Source: Gemmatimonadota bacterium (GTDB lineage Bacteria; JAAXHH01). Taken from it: a stretch of DNA of 64,000 nucleotides. A model generated the notes under the pieces. The model was given only the letters and a program-made list of their open reading frames with translations. It was not told the DNA's origin and searched no databases. The position numbers were made by a program, and so were the translations under genes. This document shows, piece by piece, positions 40,128 through 50,179 of this stretch. Within the stretch, counting starts at the first letter, position 1; each line of letters begins with the position of its first letter. Location: positions 1 to 64,000 of the forward strand of contig JAPOZT010000028.1 in NCBI GenBank assembly GCA_026705925.1, given 5' to 3'.

Positions 40128-41162
40128 ATGCGTTTTGCCCTGCCGGACTTCTTTTCCAATGATATCGGCATCGATCTGGGTACGGCCAACACGCTCGTTT
40201 ACGTGCGCGGCAGAGGCATCGTCATCAACGAACCTTCGGTCGTGGCGGTCAATACCAAGACCGGCAAGGTCGTTGCCGTCGGTGCCGAGGCCAAGGTCAT
40301 GCTCGGCAGGGAACCACCCGACCTCAAGGCGCACCGGCCGTTGCGCGACGGCGTGATCGCCGACTTCGAGTATACGGAAGCCATGATACGGTACTTCATC
40401 CGCAAGGTGCTCAAGAATTCGTTCTTCATTCGGCCGCGCGTCGTGGCGTGTATCCCCTCGGGGGTGACCGACGTCGAGATGAGGGCGGTCCGGGATTCGG
40501 CGGAGCGGGCCGGCGCCAAGGAGGTGATGCTGATCTCCGAACCCATGGCGGCGGCCATCGGCTGTTCCCTGCCCGTGGAAGAGCCCGTGGGGAGCATGAT
40601 CATCGACATCGGCGGCGGCACCTCGGAAATCGCCGTGATCTCGCTCGGCGGCATCGTGACGGCAAAGTCGGTACGCATCGGCGGCGATGAGATGGACGAG
40701 GCCATCATCAACCACATGAAGAACGACTGCAACCTTCAAATCGGTTTCAACATGGCCGAACAGATCAAGTGGAAACTCGGTTCGGCCTATCCCGTGTTCG
40801 ACCGGGAACTGGAAATGACGGTAAAGGGGCTCGACCTGATCGACCGGATACCACGTTCGGTCGTGGTCGATTCCCTGGCGATCCGCAGGGTGCTTTCGCA
40901 GCCGCTCGACGGTGTGATCATGGCGGTGAGGCAAACCCTGGAATTGACGCCGGCGGAACTCGCGGCCGATATCATCGATCGCGGCATTATCATCAGCGGC
41001 GGCGGGTCCCGGCTGCCTGGCCTGGACAGGCAAATTACGAAGGAGACGAAGCTGCCGGTAAGGCTCGACGACGAGCCCATGACCTCGGTAGTCCGCGGAG
41101 CGGGGAAGATCATCGAAAACTACGCCGCCTACGAGACTATGCTGAGCGTCTTGAAAGACTAG
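40128..41162 (+). CDS. mreB: Rod shape-determining protein MreB
   Basis: NDIGIDLGTANTLVYVRGRGIVINEPSVVA; RBS AAGGAG upstream. Confidence 0.97.
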   Translation: MRFALPDFFSNDIGIDLGTANTLVYVRGRGIVINEPSVVAVNTKTGKVVAVGAEAKVMLGREPPDLKAHRPLRDGVIADFEYTEAMIRYFIRKVLKNSFFIRPRVVACIPSGVTDVEMRAVRDSAERAGAKEVMLISEPMAAAIGCSLPVEEPVGSMIIDIGGGTSEIAVISLGGIVTAKSVRIGGDEMDEAIINHMKNDCNLQIGFNMAEQIKWKLGSAYPVFDRELEMTVKGLDLIDRIPRSVVVDSLAIRRVLSQPLDGVIMAVRQTLELTPAELAADIIDRGIIISGGGSRLPGLDRQITKETKLPVRLDDEPMTSVVRGAGKIIENYAAYETMLSVLKD

Positions 41163-41163
41163 C

Positions 41164-41979
41164 ATGTTCCGGTTCTTCTACATTCTCTACCACCATCGCC
41201 AGTACACCGCTTTCGCCCTCGCCATGATCATCTCGATCCTGCTGCTGACAGCGGCCCCGCAGCGGCAGATCGGAATCACGCGTGTCGTCTGGCTGATGGT
41301 ACTGACGCCGTTCCAGGAAGCGTTCGCCTTCATTCCATCCTATTTCAATCTCAAATCCGAAAACCAGCTTCTGCGCCAGAAACTCGTCCAGATGCAGTTG
41401 CGGGCGGCCGATTACGAGGAGCGAAGATTCGAAAACGAGCGGCTGCGCGGGCTGCTCAGCCTGAAGGAGAAAAACAGGTACAACTACGTTCCCGCCGAAG
41501 TCATCGGCTGGAACACGGACCAGAGACTGAACACCATCGTCATCGATGTCGGCCGTTCCGAGCAGATCCAGAAATACATGGCTGTTGTCATGGAAGACGG
41601 CGTCCTCGGCAGAATCATCGAAGTCGGCCTGACTTCGTCCTACGTCCAGCTGCTGACCGACCGGAACAGCCGTATCAGCGGCCTGGTCCAGCGGAGCCGG
41701 GAACAGGGGATCATTCGATACGTGAATGATGCGTTGTACATGCAGTTGCCCCTTCGGGCCGATGTCCGCGTAGGCGACCGCGTGGTGACGTCCGGCCTGG
41801 GGGAGACCTTCCCGTCCGGTTTGCCGGTGGGCAGCATCGGCCGGATCGCGTTGGACAGCCGGAACCTGTTCAAGCAGGTTTCGATAACTCCCGTGGTGGA
41901 ACTGAATCGCCTGGAGGAGGTGTTCGTAATCGCGGGCGAGGAAACGCCTGATGCGGTAGATTCGCTTCTGGCCCAGTGA
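41164..41979 (+). CDS. mreC: Rod shape-determining protein MreC
   Basis: ENERLRGLLSLKEK, AEVIGWNTDQRLNTIVIDVG; between mreB and mreD. Confidence 0.92.
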   Translation: MFRFFYILYHHRQYTAFALAMIISILLLTAAPQRQIGITRVVWLMVLTPFQEAFAFIPSYFNLKSENQLLRQKLVQMQLRAADYEERRFENERLRGLLSLKEKNRYNYVPAEVIGWNTDQRLNTIVIDVGRSEQIQKYMAVVMEDGVLGRIIEVGLTSSYVQLLTDRNSRISGLVQRSREQGIIRYVNDALYMQLPLRADVRVGDRVVTSGLGETFPSGLPVGSIGRIALDSRNLFKQVSITPVVELNRLEEVFVIAGEETPDAVDSLLAQ

Positions 41980-42019
41980 CTTCGGCAAATCCAGGCCGGT
42001 TACATGACCCGGTTTTCTC

Positions 42020-42520
42020 ATGCGCCTAAAACACGTTATCCTGCTGTTCCTGGCGTTTGTCGTCGACAGCACCTGGGGACACGAGATCGCCATTTGGGGA
42101 ATCCGGCCTGATTTCGTATTGATCATGCTGATCTACGGTGCGATGGAATCGGGGGCCTTCGCGGGGACCATCCTGGGCTTCAGCGTCGGGTTGCTGGAGG
42201 ATTTCAACGGCTCGCCTGAACACCTGGGACTCAACGCCCTGTGCAATACGCTGGTCGCATACGGTGTGGGCATTGCCGGAAACACGCTTTACCGGGACAG
42301 CCTCTCCACTCTGCTGCTCACGCTGCTGGCCGCCGGCTTTGTCCATTCCGCCATTTTCTGGCTGGTGTTTACCCGGTTGCAACTGGCCGAATCGGTATAC
42401 ATGCTGGGAACGGTTTCGTTGCCCACGATGCTCTACACGATCTCCATGGCGGTTTTACTGATCGTCGGATTCACCTTTCGACAGGGACAGTTCAATGTCC
42501 GTTGGCTTTTCCCAGAATGA
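42020..42520 (+). CDS. mreD: Rod shape-determining protein MreD
   Basis: Polytopic small membrane protein in mre operon, overlaps mrdA start. Confidence 0.82.
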   Translation: MRLKHVILLFLAFVVDSTWGHEIAIWGIRPDFVLIMLIYGAMESGAFAGTILGFSVGLLEDFNGSPEHLGLNALCNTLVAYGVGIAGNTLYRDSLSTLLLTLLAAGFVHSAIFWLVFTRLQLAESVYMLGTVSLPTMLYTISMAVLLIVGFTFRQGQFNVRWLFPE

Positions 42521-44315
42521 CACCCCCACCCACAGGGGCCAGCTGTACCTGTTCATTGGTATCGTGACCGCGCTTTTTCTCCTGCTCGCCGTGCGCCTGT
42601 TTTATTTCCAGGTTATTTCGGGCGAGGAGTACAGGGCGCACTCGGAACGGAACCGGATGCGGCCCGTCGTGATCGAGGCGCTGCGTGGACTGATCATGGA
42701 CCGGAACGGGGTCGTTCTGGCGGAAAACAGGCCCTCCTACACCATCGCCGCCGCTCCTTTCGAGACTTCCGACGAGACCGTGGACTACCTGGGCGAGCTC
42801 ACCGGCCGGGATGCCCGGGCCATCCGTATGCGTATCCGCGATCCGTCGGTAAACAGGTTCAATCCCATACCGGTCCATCGGAACGTTTCCTTTGAAATCG
42901 CGTGTCGGGTCGAAGAACATCTGCCGGACCTGCCCGGCGTGCTCGTTCAGATCACTCCCGGGCGGACGTACGGCACGGGCGAGTTGGCGAGCCACGTGCT
43001 CGGTTACGTTTCCGAGATCAACCAACAGGAACTCGAGGGACGGAGCGAAGAAGGCTATCGTTCCGGGGATATCATCGGGAAAATGGGAGTGGAAAAGGCC
43101 TTCGAGCATCACCTTCGCGGCCAGAACGGCCTGGAATTCATGGAAGTGAACGCGCGCGGACAGGAACTCGGTCCGTTGCCCGGCATGCCGGCCCTGCTGC
43201 CGGAATCGGGTAACAACGTCTACCTGACGCTTGACACCCGGGTTCAGGCCGTCGCCGAAGAGGCGATTCCCGATAGCCTGGCCGGCGCGCTCGTGGCGGT
43301 GGATCCCATGACCGGCGCGGTCATCGCAATCGTCAGCAGGCCCGGATTCGATCCGAACCTGTTTACGGAGCGGATTCCCCAGGAGACGTGGGATTCGCTG
43401 GCCAACCATCCCATGAAGCCCCTGTTGGACCGGACCCTGGACGGGCAGTATCCACCGGCTTCCACGATGAAGATCGTAACGGCCTCCGCAGCGCTGGACG
43501 AGCACGTGGTCACGCCGTCCACGCTTCTCCGTCCCTGCAATCACGGTTACCAGTTCGGGAATCGCTGGGCGGGGTGCTGGACCCCCGGTCACGGTTCCCT
43601 GCCCTTCAGGGACGCCATGGCCCAGTCCTGTGACGTCTATTTCTACCAGGTGGGACACCAGCTGGGACTGGAACGCTGGAGCCGGTACGCCCGGGGCTTT
43701 GGCCTGGGAACGCCGACCGGTTTCGACGTGGGCGACGAACAGGGCGGCCTGGTTCCGGACACCGACTACTACGATCCGGCGGAAAACCGCGTGTGGACGC
43801 CCGGTAAGATACTGAACCTGGCGATCGGTCAGGGTGAACTGCTCGTCACGCCGCTGCAGATGGCGATGTTGACCGCCGCGGTGGCAAATGGAGGCACGCT
43901 TTACCGGCCTTTCATACTCGACCGGGTGGAGTCGGCCGGCGGAGAATCGGTGGAATCCAGCGAATCGAGCATAAAGGACACGCTGTCCGTTTCACCGGAG
44001 ACGCTGCGCCTGATCCGGGAATCCCTGATAAGCGTGGTCAATGAGGGAACCGCGCGGTCGGCGCAACTGCCCTACGCGCAACTGGCGGGCAAGACGGGCA
44101 CGGCCGAAAACCCGCACGGCGATAGTCATTCCTGGTTTGTCGCGTATGCGCCGGCCGAATCACCGCGTATCGCCGTCGCGGCGATTATGGAGAACGCGCC
44201 GTCGGGTTCTGCCGTGCCGGTCGTACGCCAGGTGGTCGACACCTGGCTTTCACTCGAACCAAGACCAGTCGCCGGCCGGATCGACGGCGGATACTCCGAA
44301 GATGCCGCACCTTAG
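42495..44315 (+). CDS. mrdA: Elongasome penicillin-binding protein 2
   Basis: ASTMK, SCD, KTGTAE motifs; RGLIMDRNGVVLAENRPSY. Confidence 0.95.
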   Translation: MSVGFSQNDTPTHRGQLYLFIGIVTALFLLLAVRLFYFQVISGEEYRAHSERNRMRPVVIEALRGLIMDRNGVVLAENRPSYTIAAAPFETSDETVDYLGELTGRDARAIRMRIRDPSVNRFNPIPVHRNVSFEIACRVEEHLPDLPGVLVQITPGRTYGTGELASHVLGYVSEINQQELEGRSEEGYRSGDIIGKMGVEKAFEHHLRGQNGLEFMEVNARGQELGPLPGMPALLPESGNNVYLTLDTRVQAVAEEAIPDSLAGALVAVDPMTGAVIAIVSRPGFDPNLFTERIPQETWDSLANHPMKPLLDRTLDGQYPPASTMKIVTASAALDEHVVTPSTLLRPCNHGYQFGNRWAGCWTPGHGSLPFRDAMAQSCDVYFYQVGHQLGLERWSRYARGFGLGTPTGFDVGDEQGGLVPDTDYYDPAENRVWTPGKILNLAIGQGELLVTPLQMAMLTAAVANGGTLYRPFILDRVESAGGESVESSESSIKDTLSVSPETLRLIRESLISVVNEGTARSAQLPYAQLAGKTGTAENPHGDSHSWFVAYAPAESPRIAVAAIMENAPSGSAVPVVRQVVDTWLSLEPRPVAGRIDGGYSEDAAP

Positions 44316-44349
44316 CACCCATACTCCCCGGGAGCACGTCTGAAATACA

Positions 44350-45567
44350 ATGGAAACCCATTTAAGCCGCACGCTCGTCATCATCTCCATACTGTTGTCC
44401 GTGATCGGCATCATCGTGATCTACAGCGCCACGCGGGACGAGACCGGACTGGGCACGTCCCGTTACATGCTGCAGTCCATGTGGTTCGTGGCCGGCATCG
44501 GGGTGATGTACATCACATCGGTGCTGCCCATTCGTTTCCTCCAGGCCATGACCATTCCCGTTTTTGTCGTGGTGATGATCCTGCTGGTCGTTGTGCTGGC
44601 CTCCGAAACCGTCAAGGGGTCCAGCCGGTGGATCAGACTCGGCTTCATCGGCATTCAGCCTTCCGAACTGGCGAAGATCGCCGTCATTATGGCGCTCGCG
44701 CAGTATCTTTCCCAGTTGCGTACCAACATACACCGGCCTTCGGTCATGGCCACCTGCGGCGTGATCGTGGCACTGCCCGTTTTCCTCATCCTGTCTCAAC
44801 CCGACCTGGGCACCTCCATCGTCTTCGGGGCGATCTTCTGCGGCGTGCTGCTCTGGGCGGGGTTGAGCGTCCTCCAGCTGCTGCTCATGGTTTCCCCGCT
44901 GATCGGCGTCGTAATCGGCGTCGTGAGCGGGTTCGACTGGGTCATCTGGTCCGTATTCATACTGATCGTGGCGGGCATCATGTACCTGAAGTGGCCGCCA
45001 CGTTTCGTCACCGTATTCCTCACCGTAACGCACCTGGCCGTGGGCCTGGGTGCGGAGCCGCTTTGGGATTCGCTGCACGACTACCAGCAACAACGCGTCG
45101 AGACCTTTCTGAATCCCCAGGTCGATCCGAAGGGCGCGGGATACCAGATCATCCAGTCCAAGATCGCCATCGGATCGGGCGGATTGCTCGGCCGCGGGTT
45201 TCTGCAGGGGTCCCAGACCAGCCTGGCGTTCCTGCCCGAGCAGCACACGGATTTCATCTTCTCGGTCATTGCCGAGGAATTCGGGTTCATCGGATCAATG
45301 GCCGTCCTCATCCTGTGCTACCTCTTCATACTCATCGGGATCTACATCGCGATGAACGTCAAAAGCCGGTACCAGAGCCTGCTCGCGGCCGGCTGCGTAT
45401 CCGTCTTCACTTTTCACGTGATCATGAACGTGGGGATGGCCGTCGGTGTGCTGCCGATCGCCGGCATACCCCTGCCCTTTCTCAGCTACGGCGGCTCCTT
45501 TCTGATGACCAGCCTGATCCTGTGCGGCCTGCTGCTGAATGTATGGCGCCATCGATTTGACTACTGA
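44350..45567 (+). CDS. rodA: Rod shape SEDS protein RodA
   Basis: GYQIIQSKIAIGSGGLLGRGFLQGSQTSLAFLPEQHTDFIFSVIAEEFG. Confidence 0.95.
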   Translation: METHLSRTLVIISILLSVIGIIVIYSATRDETGLGTSRYMLQSMWFVAGIGVMYITSVLPIRFLQAMTIPVFVVVMILLVVVLASETVKGSSRWIRLGFIGIQPSELAKIAVIMALAQYLSQLRTNIHRPSVMATCGVIVALPVFLILSQPDLGTSIVFGAIFCGVLLWAGLSVLQLLLMVSPLIGVVIGVVSGFDWVIWSVFILIVAGIMYLKWPPRFVTVFLTVTHLAVGLGAEPLWDSLHDYQQQRVETFLNPQVDPKGAGYQIIQSKIAIGSGGLLGRGFLQGSQTSLAFLPEQHTDFIFSVIAEEFGFIGSMAVLILCYLFILIGIYIAMNVKSRYQSLLAAGCVSVFTFHVIMNVGMAVGVLPIAGIPLPFLSYGGSFLMTSLILCGLLLNVWRHRFDY

Positions 45568-45617
45568 GTGCAGTTTCACGCCTGAAACCCGGCTACCGCC
45601 GCGAACGAGGAAAGTCC

Positions 45618-46451
45618 ATGCATCCCATCCTTTTTGAGATCGGTCCGTTAACCGTACGCACCTATGGCCTGCTGCTGGCCGTTTCATTCATCGCGGGGAT
45701 ACTTCTGGCGCTGAGGCGGGCCAGGGCGCGCGGCCTGAACCAGAACCAGATGGTCAACATGAGCCTGCTCATCATGCTCGCGGGCATCGTCGGCGCCAGG
45801 ATCATGTACGTCATTCCCCACTGGAACGAGTTCAGCGCGAACCCCCTCGACATCATCAGTCCCTTTCAAAGCTCCGGTTCGATCGGCCTGACCGGCCTGA
45901 CCATGTACGGCGGGTTCATCGCGGCGGTCCTGGTATCCATCCTCTACCTGCGCGTGAACCGGTTGTCCATCTGGAAGGCCTGCGACGCCTTCGCGCCGAG
46001 TATCGCGCTCGGCATCGGCGTGAGCCGCGTCGGCTGTTTCATGAACGGCTGCTGTTTCGGACTGCCCACCGAGTCCGCCCTGGGCGTGGTCTTCCCGGCG
46101 TTCAGCGCGGCGGGCTCGTTCTACCCGGACGTACCCCTGCATCCGGCCCAGCTTTACAACGCGGCGCTGGGCTTCGGTCTTTTCGGCCTTTTGATGTGGC
46201 TGGACCGCAGGCCGAGATACGACGGATTCCTCTTTGCCGTGCTGCTGATCGCCGAACCTGTAACCCGGTTCTTCGTCGATCTCTTCAGGTACTATGAATC
46301 GAGCATGACCCTGGGCAGCCTGGGCGGGGTGGCCCTGTCCGTAAACCAGGGGATCAGCCTCGTACTGATCGGCCTGGGATTCCTCCTCCTGGGATGGGCC
46401 AGGACCCGTGCGCGGCAACGCTCGTCGCGAAGCCGGTCACGTCGCGCTTAG
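45618..46451 (+). CDS. lgt: Prolipoprotein diacylglyceryl transferase
   Basis: MYGGFIAAVL, CDAFAPSIALGIGVSRVGCFMNGCCFG, LHPAQLY. Confidence 0.94.
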   Translation: MHPILFEIGPLTVRTYGLLLAVSFIAGILLALRRARARGLNQNQMVNMSLLIMLAGIVGARIMYVIPHWNEFSANPLDIISPFQSSGSIGLTGLTMYGGFIAAVLVSILYLRVNRLSIWKACDAFAPSIALGIGVSRVGCFMNGCCFGLPTESALGVVFPAFSAAGSFYPDVPLHPAQLYNAALGFGLFGLLMWLDRRPRYDGFLFAVLLIAEPVTRFFVDLFRYYESSMTLGSLGGVALSVNQGISLVLIGLGFLLLGWARTRARQRSSRSRSRRA

Positions 46452-46550
46452 TCGCACGAAGCCGGTCACGTCGCGCTTAGTCGTCCCATCGCGCTTAGTC
46501 GTCCCATTGCGCTTAGTCGTCCCATTGCGCTTAGTCGTCCCATTGCGCGT
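46428..46550 (+). repeat. Repeat array growing out of the lgt 3' end: CGAAGCCGGTCACGTCGCGCTTAGTCG x2, then an 18-bp unit (TCGTCCCAT YGCGCTTAG) about four times
   Basis: TCGTCCCAT at 46481, 46499, 46517, 46535 alternating with YGCGCTTAG; lgt stop TAG lies inside the repeated word. Confidence 0.92.
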
Positions 46551-46552
46551 AA

Positions 46553-46636
46553 TGGAACCGTGCGCGGCAGCCCTGACGCCCGTACCTGGATCCCACACGG
46601 CGGCCCTGACGCCCGTATTGGAACCGTGCGCGGCGC
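46553..46636 (+). repeat. Second interspersed repeat downstream of lgt
   Basis: TGGAACCGTGCGCGGC and GCGGCRGCCCTGACGCCCGTA (approx.) each occur twice. Confidence 0.75.
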
Positions 46637-46920
46637 GGCCCCCCGTCGCACGGCGCATGAACGACCCACACGGCGGCCCCCTTTCTTCGCGCTGCCAGGT
46701 CTCCGTCAGGCCGGCGGTCGTGCCGATGGCTGCAGAACGCTTCAGGTCCCTTCACGTTTTAAATACGAGCATCCCCCGGTCCTTTTCCGACAGATAGTCG
46801 GAAGGGGACAGCCGGGCTCCAGGCACGGACCGGGTCGACCGGCCCGACCGGTCCGTATGTTTCAATGCGCGGTCCACCCTCGGTTGTCGATCGTCCATGT
46901 CATGGTTCGAGCCGGTTTGA

Positions 46921-47658
46921 ATGATGCCTAAGGCCATATTTACCCATATGTTACGCACAGCTGGCCGAACGGCCCTGGACATGGTCTATCCACCGTGCTG
47001 CGTCCTTTGCAAGGTCCGGATCTTCGACGAACGCAGCGCCGTCTGCGACAGTTGCGGATCGGGACTGCTTTCGATCGATGCGCCATACTGCGAACGTTGT
47101 AGCCAGCCACTGGGTACCCCGGTGGCCTCGTGTCCGGCCTGCCCGGGCCGCACATTCTATTTCGAAGGCGCGTTTTCCGCGTTCGAATACAACCGGCCGC
47201 TTCAGGATCTCATCCACCTGCTCAAGTACCGGAACCGCCCCGGTATCGGCCGGTTCCTGGGATCCCTGCTGGCAAAAAGGGTTGAACAGGAACCGGGGAT
47301 ACCGCATATTACGGGCGTTTTGCCCGTACCCCTGCACCCGCTCAGAAAGCGGGAAAGGGGCTACAACCAGAGCGCGTGCATCGCCCGGGGCATATCGGAC
47401 GTAACGGGCATTCCGGTGTTGGACAACGTGCTCGAGCGAAACCTGAACACCCCGACGCAGACCTCGCTGAGTCCCGAAGCGAGGATGGCCAACGTCGAAG
47501 GGGTGTTCGAAGTGGTCCGGTCCGATGCAGTGCGCGGCGCCACGGTATCGCTGGTCGACGATATATTCACTACGGGGGCAACGATAAACAGCTGTGCCCG
47601 GGCCCTGCTCCAGGCAGGCGCGGGAAGGGTCTTTGCCCTGACCGTCGCGCGCGCCTGA
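46921..47658 (+). CDS. ComF family phosphoribosyltransferase-like protein
   Basis: CCVLCKVR...CDSCG, CERCSQPL, KRERGYNQSACIARGIS, VSLVDDIFTTGATINSCAR. Confidence 0.93.
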   Translation: MMPKAIFTHMLRTAGRTALDMVYPPCCVLCKVRIFDERSAVCDSCGSGLLSIDAPYCERCSQPLGTPVASCPACPGRTFYFEGAFSAFEYNRPLQDLIHLLKYRNRPGIGRFLGSLLAKRVEQEPGIPHITGVLPVPLHPLRKRERGYNQSACIARGISDVTGIPVLDNVLERNLNTPTQTSLSPEARMANVEGVFEVVRSDAVRGATVSLVDDIFTTGATINSCARALLQAGAGRVFALTVARA

Positions 47659-47734
47659 GTCCTCCGAATCACCCCAGGAGCGCCGGGCAGCCTGGCCCCT
47701 CCGTATCACCTGCACGCGGGAGAGAAGACTTCAA

Positions 47735-48766
47735 ATGCATATCGGTATCCTGACGGGCGGCGGCGACTGCCCGGGTCTGAACGCCGCGATCCGGGCGGTA
47801 ACCAGGCGCTCGATCAAGTCCTATGGCTCGACGGTCCTGGGCATACGCAATGGATGGGCTGGACTGATCAACAACGAGACCAGTCCACTCAGCCTGGTCT
47901 CCGTATCCGGCATACTGCACCGGGGCGGTACCATCCTGGGCACTTCCAGGACCAACCCGATGAAGGACGAAGACAACATCGACCGGATCAAGGAGAACGT
48001 ACGGAACCTGGGTCTGGACGCGGTAGTCGCCATTGGCGGCGAGGACACCCTGGGCGCCGCGGCCGCGCTGAACGTAGCGGGCATTCCCATGGTGGGCCTG
48101 CCGAAGACGATCGACAACGACATCGTCGGGACGGACATGACCTTCGGTTTCGACACGGCGGTCACGATCGCCACCGACGCCATCGACCGTCTGCACACCA
48201 CCGCGGAGTCTCACCACCGGGTGATGGTCATCGAGGTGATGGGCCGGCATACGGGGTGGATCGCCATCAAGTCGGGAATCGCCGGCGGGGCGGACTGCAT
48301 CCTGATCCCGGAGGTCCCCATGGACCTGGACGAGGTCTGCGCGCTCGTCAAGCAGCGCATCGACCGGGGCAAGACGTTCAGCCTCGTCGTGGTCGCCGAG
48401 GGATTCACGATGAAGGACACCCCGGGCCAGGTGACCCAGGATGACCAGGTCGATGAATTCGGTCACGTGCGGCTGGGCGGTATCGGAGAGGTGGTCGGCG
48501 CCGAGATCGAACGGCGGGCGGGCATAGAAACGAGGGTGACCATCCTGGGATACATACAGCGCGGAGGATCGCCCACGCCCTACGACCGCGTCCTGGCGAC
48601 GCGGTACGGCGTGACCGCGGCCGACCTGGTGCACGACGGGGATTTCGGCAAGATGGTGGCGCTCAAGGGCTCGAAGATCGAGAGCGTGCCGCTGTCCGAA
48701 GTCACCGGCCGGATCCGCACGGTCGACATGGAGCTCTATGACATTGCCCAGGTATTCTTTGGTTAG
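47735..48766 (+). CDS. 6-phosphofructokinase, predicted PPi-dependent subtype
   Basis: GILTGGGDCPGLNAAIRAV, VAIGGEDTLGAA, GLPKTIDNDIVGTDMTFGFDTA. Confidence 0.93.
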   Translation: MHIGILTGGGDCPGLNAAIRAVTRRSIKSYGSTVLGIRNGWAGLINNETSPLSLVSVSGILHRGGTILGTSRTNPMKDEDNIDRIKENVRNLGLDAVVAIGGEDTLGAAAALNVAGIPMVGLPKTIDNDIVGTDMTFGFDTAVTIATDAIDRLHTTAESHHRVMVIEVMGRHTGWIAIKSGIAGGADCILIPEVPMDLDEVCALVKQRIDRGKTFSLVVVAEGFTMKDTPGQVTQDDQVDEFGHVRLGGIGEVVGAEIERRAGIETRVTILGYIQRGGSPTPYDRVLATRYGVTAADLVHDGDFGKMVALKGSKIESVPLSEVTGRIRTVDMELYDIAQVFFG

Positions 48767-48778
48767 CCTGCCAACGGG

Positions 48779-49570
48779 GTGGTTGTGAAAACGGCGGCGC
48801 GCCGGTTGATCATCGCCGGCAATTGGAAAATGCATACCGACCTGGTCGAAGGCGCTTCACTCGTCGCCGAGGTGATCGAACGCACGGAATCGCTCGCCCT
48901 GGACGCGGACCTGGTATTGTGCCCGCCTTTCACCCATCTGACCGTGGCGGCGACGCAGCTGTCCGGCAGTTCCATCTCGCTGGGCGCCCAGCACATGCAC
49001 GACGCCCCGGAAGGCGCGTATACCGGGGAAGTGTCGGCCAGAATGCTGTTGACTTCGGGGTGTGGGTACGTTATATTGGGGCACTCCGAAAGGCGGACGT
49101 ATTTCAATGAATCGAACACGTCCGTCAACGGCAAAGTGAGGTCGGCGATTTCTGCGGGTCTCACCCCGATCGTCTGCGTCGGCGAGACGCTTGAGGATCG
49201 GGAAGCCGGCCGTACCGAGGAGGTAGTCGGCGAACAGGTTCGAGCGGGTCTGTCCGATGCGGATCCCGGGACGGCCGACGGTCTCGTCCTGGCCTACGAA
49301 CCGGTCTGGGCGATCGGGACCGGCCGGGTGGCTACCCCCGATCAGGCCGACCAGGTGCACGGTCACCTGAGGAAGGTGATCGCGGACATGTTCGGCGACG
49401 CATTCGCCGGCCGGATCCGAATCCAGTACGGAGGCAGCGTCAAGCCTGAAAACGCGGGCGCGTTGATGGCCCGGCCGCACATCGACGGTGCGCTCGTGGG
49501 CGGTGCCAGCCTGGACGCCTCCTCGTTCGAGGCCATCGTCCGGGCCGGACTGGGAATAAATGGCGGCTAG
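48779..49570 (+). CDS. tpiA: Triosephosphate isomerase
   Basis: IIAGNWKMH, ILGHSERR, AYEPVWAIGTG, IQYGGSVKPENA; GTG start 48779 or 48785. Confidence 0.97.
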   Translation: MVVKTAARRLIIAGNWKMHTDLVEGASLVAEVIERTESLALDADLVLCPPFTHLTVAATQLSGSSISLGAQHMHDAPEGAYTGEVSARMLLTSGCGYVILGHSERRTYFNESNTSVNGKVRSAISAGLTPIVCVGETLEDREAGRTEEVVGEQVRAGLSDADPGTADGLVLAYEPVWAIGTGRVATPDQADQVHGHLRKVIADMFGDAFAGRIRIQYGGSVKPENAGALMARPHIDGALVGGASLDASSFEAIVRAGLGINGG

Positions 49571-49614
49571 CAGGACCTGAACGTCCGCCGGTCTCAAACC
49601 GAAGGATACATACC

Positions 49615-49989
49615 GTGTTTACCACCGTGGTTGCAGTACATGTGCTGGTCTGTCTCGTGCTGATCCTGTCCGTCCTGTTGCAGTCGGGAAAGGGCGGCGG
49701 CCTGTCCAGCGCTTTCGGCGCGGGCGGACCGTCCGGCGGCGGCATGGCCGGTCAGATGTTCGGCGGCCGGGGCGCCGCGACTTTCCTGGGCAAGGTGACC
49801 ACCGTGCTGGCGACGCTTTACATGCTGATCGTCATCGGTCTGAACCTGATCCCCGACGATGTGCAGGGCACGCGAAGCATCATCCAGGAAGAAGCCCTGA
49901 GAAACCAGCAGACTTCCCCCGCCCAGGGATTGCCCGACGCGGAATCGGGCCTGCCCCCCGCGCCCGGGGATCCAGGATCCACGCCTTAA
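49615..49989 (+). CDS. secG: Preprotein translocase subunit SecG
   Basis: VLLQSGKGGGLSSAFGAGGPSGGG...GRGAATFLGKVT; downstream of tpiA. Confidence 0.93.
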   Translation: MFTTVVAVHVLVCLVLILSVLLQSGKGGGLSSAFGAGGPSGGGMAGQMFGGRGAATFLGKVTTVLATLYMLIVIGLNLIPDDVQGTRSIIQEEALRNQQTSPAQGLPDAESGLPPAPGDPGSTP

Positions 49990-50037
49990 TCCTTCGACCA
50001 TTGTGAGGCGGTCCAGCCGCCGGCCGGTCGTCATGAC

Positions 50038-50121
50038 GCCGAAGTGGTGGAATTGGTAGACACGCTGTCTTGAGGGGGCAGTGGGAGAAATCCCGTCGCG
50101 GTTCGAATCCGCGCTTCGGCA
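50038..50121 (+). tRNA. tRNA-Leu (anticodon GAG)
   Basis: Acceptor GCCGAAG/CTTCGGC + A; anticodon arm CTGTC-TTGAGGG-GGCAG; long variable stem GGGA-GAAA-TCCC; T arm CGCGG-TTCGAAT-CCGCG; CCA not encoded. Confidence 0.95.
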
Positions 50122-50179
50122 CTTTCCTTACCTTCATTTCTGACTTACATACCCGTCCTCGTCATCCGGGGAGCGTCTC

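Noticed and set aside
46472-46550. Possible CRISPR-like array
   Set aside because: Units are contiguous 18-bp tandem copies with no unique spacers and no cas genes.
46408-46797. 129-aa + ORF and several short ORFs through the lgt-downstream repeats
   Set aside because: Sequence is simply the repeat translated (RLVVPLRLVVPL); no SD or homology signal; overlaps lgt end.
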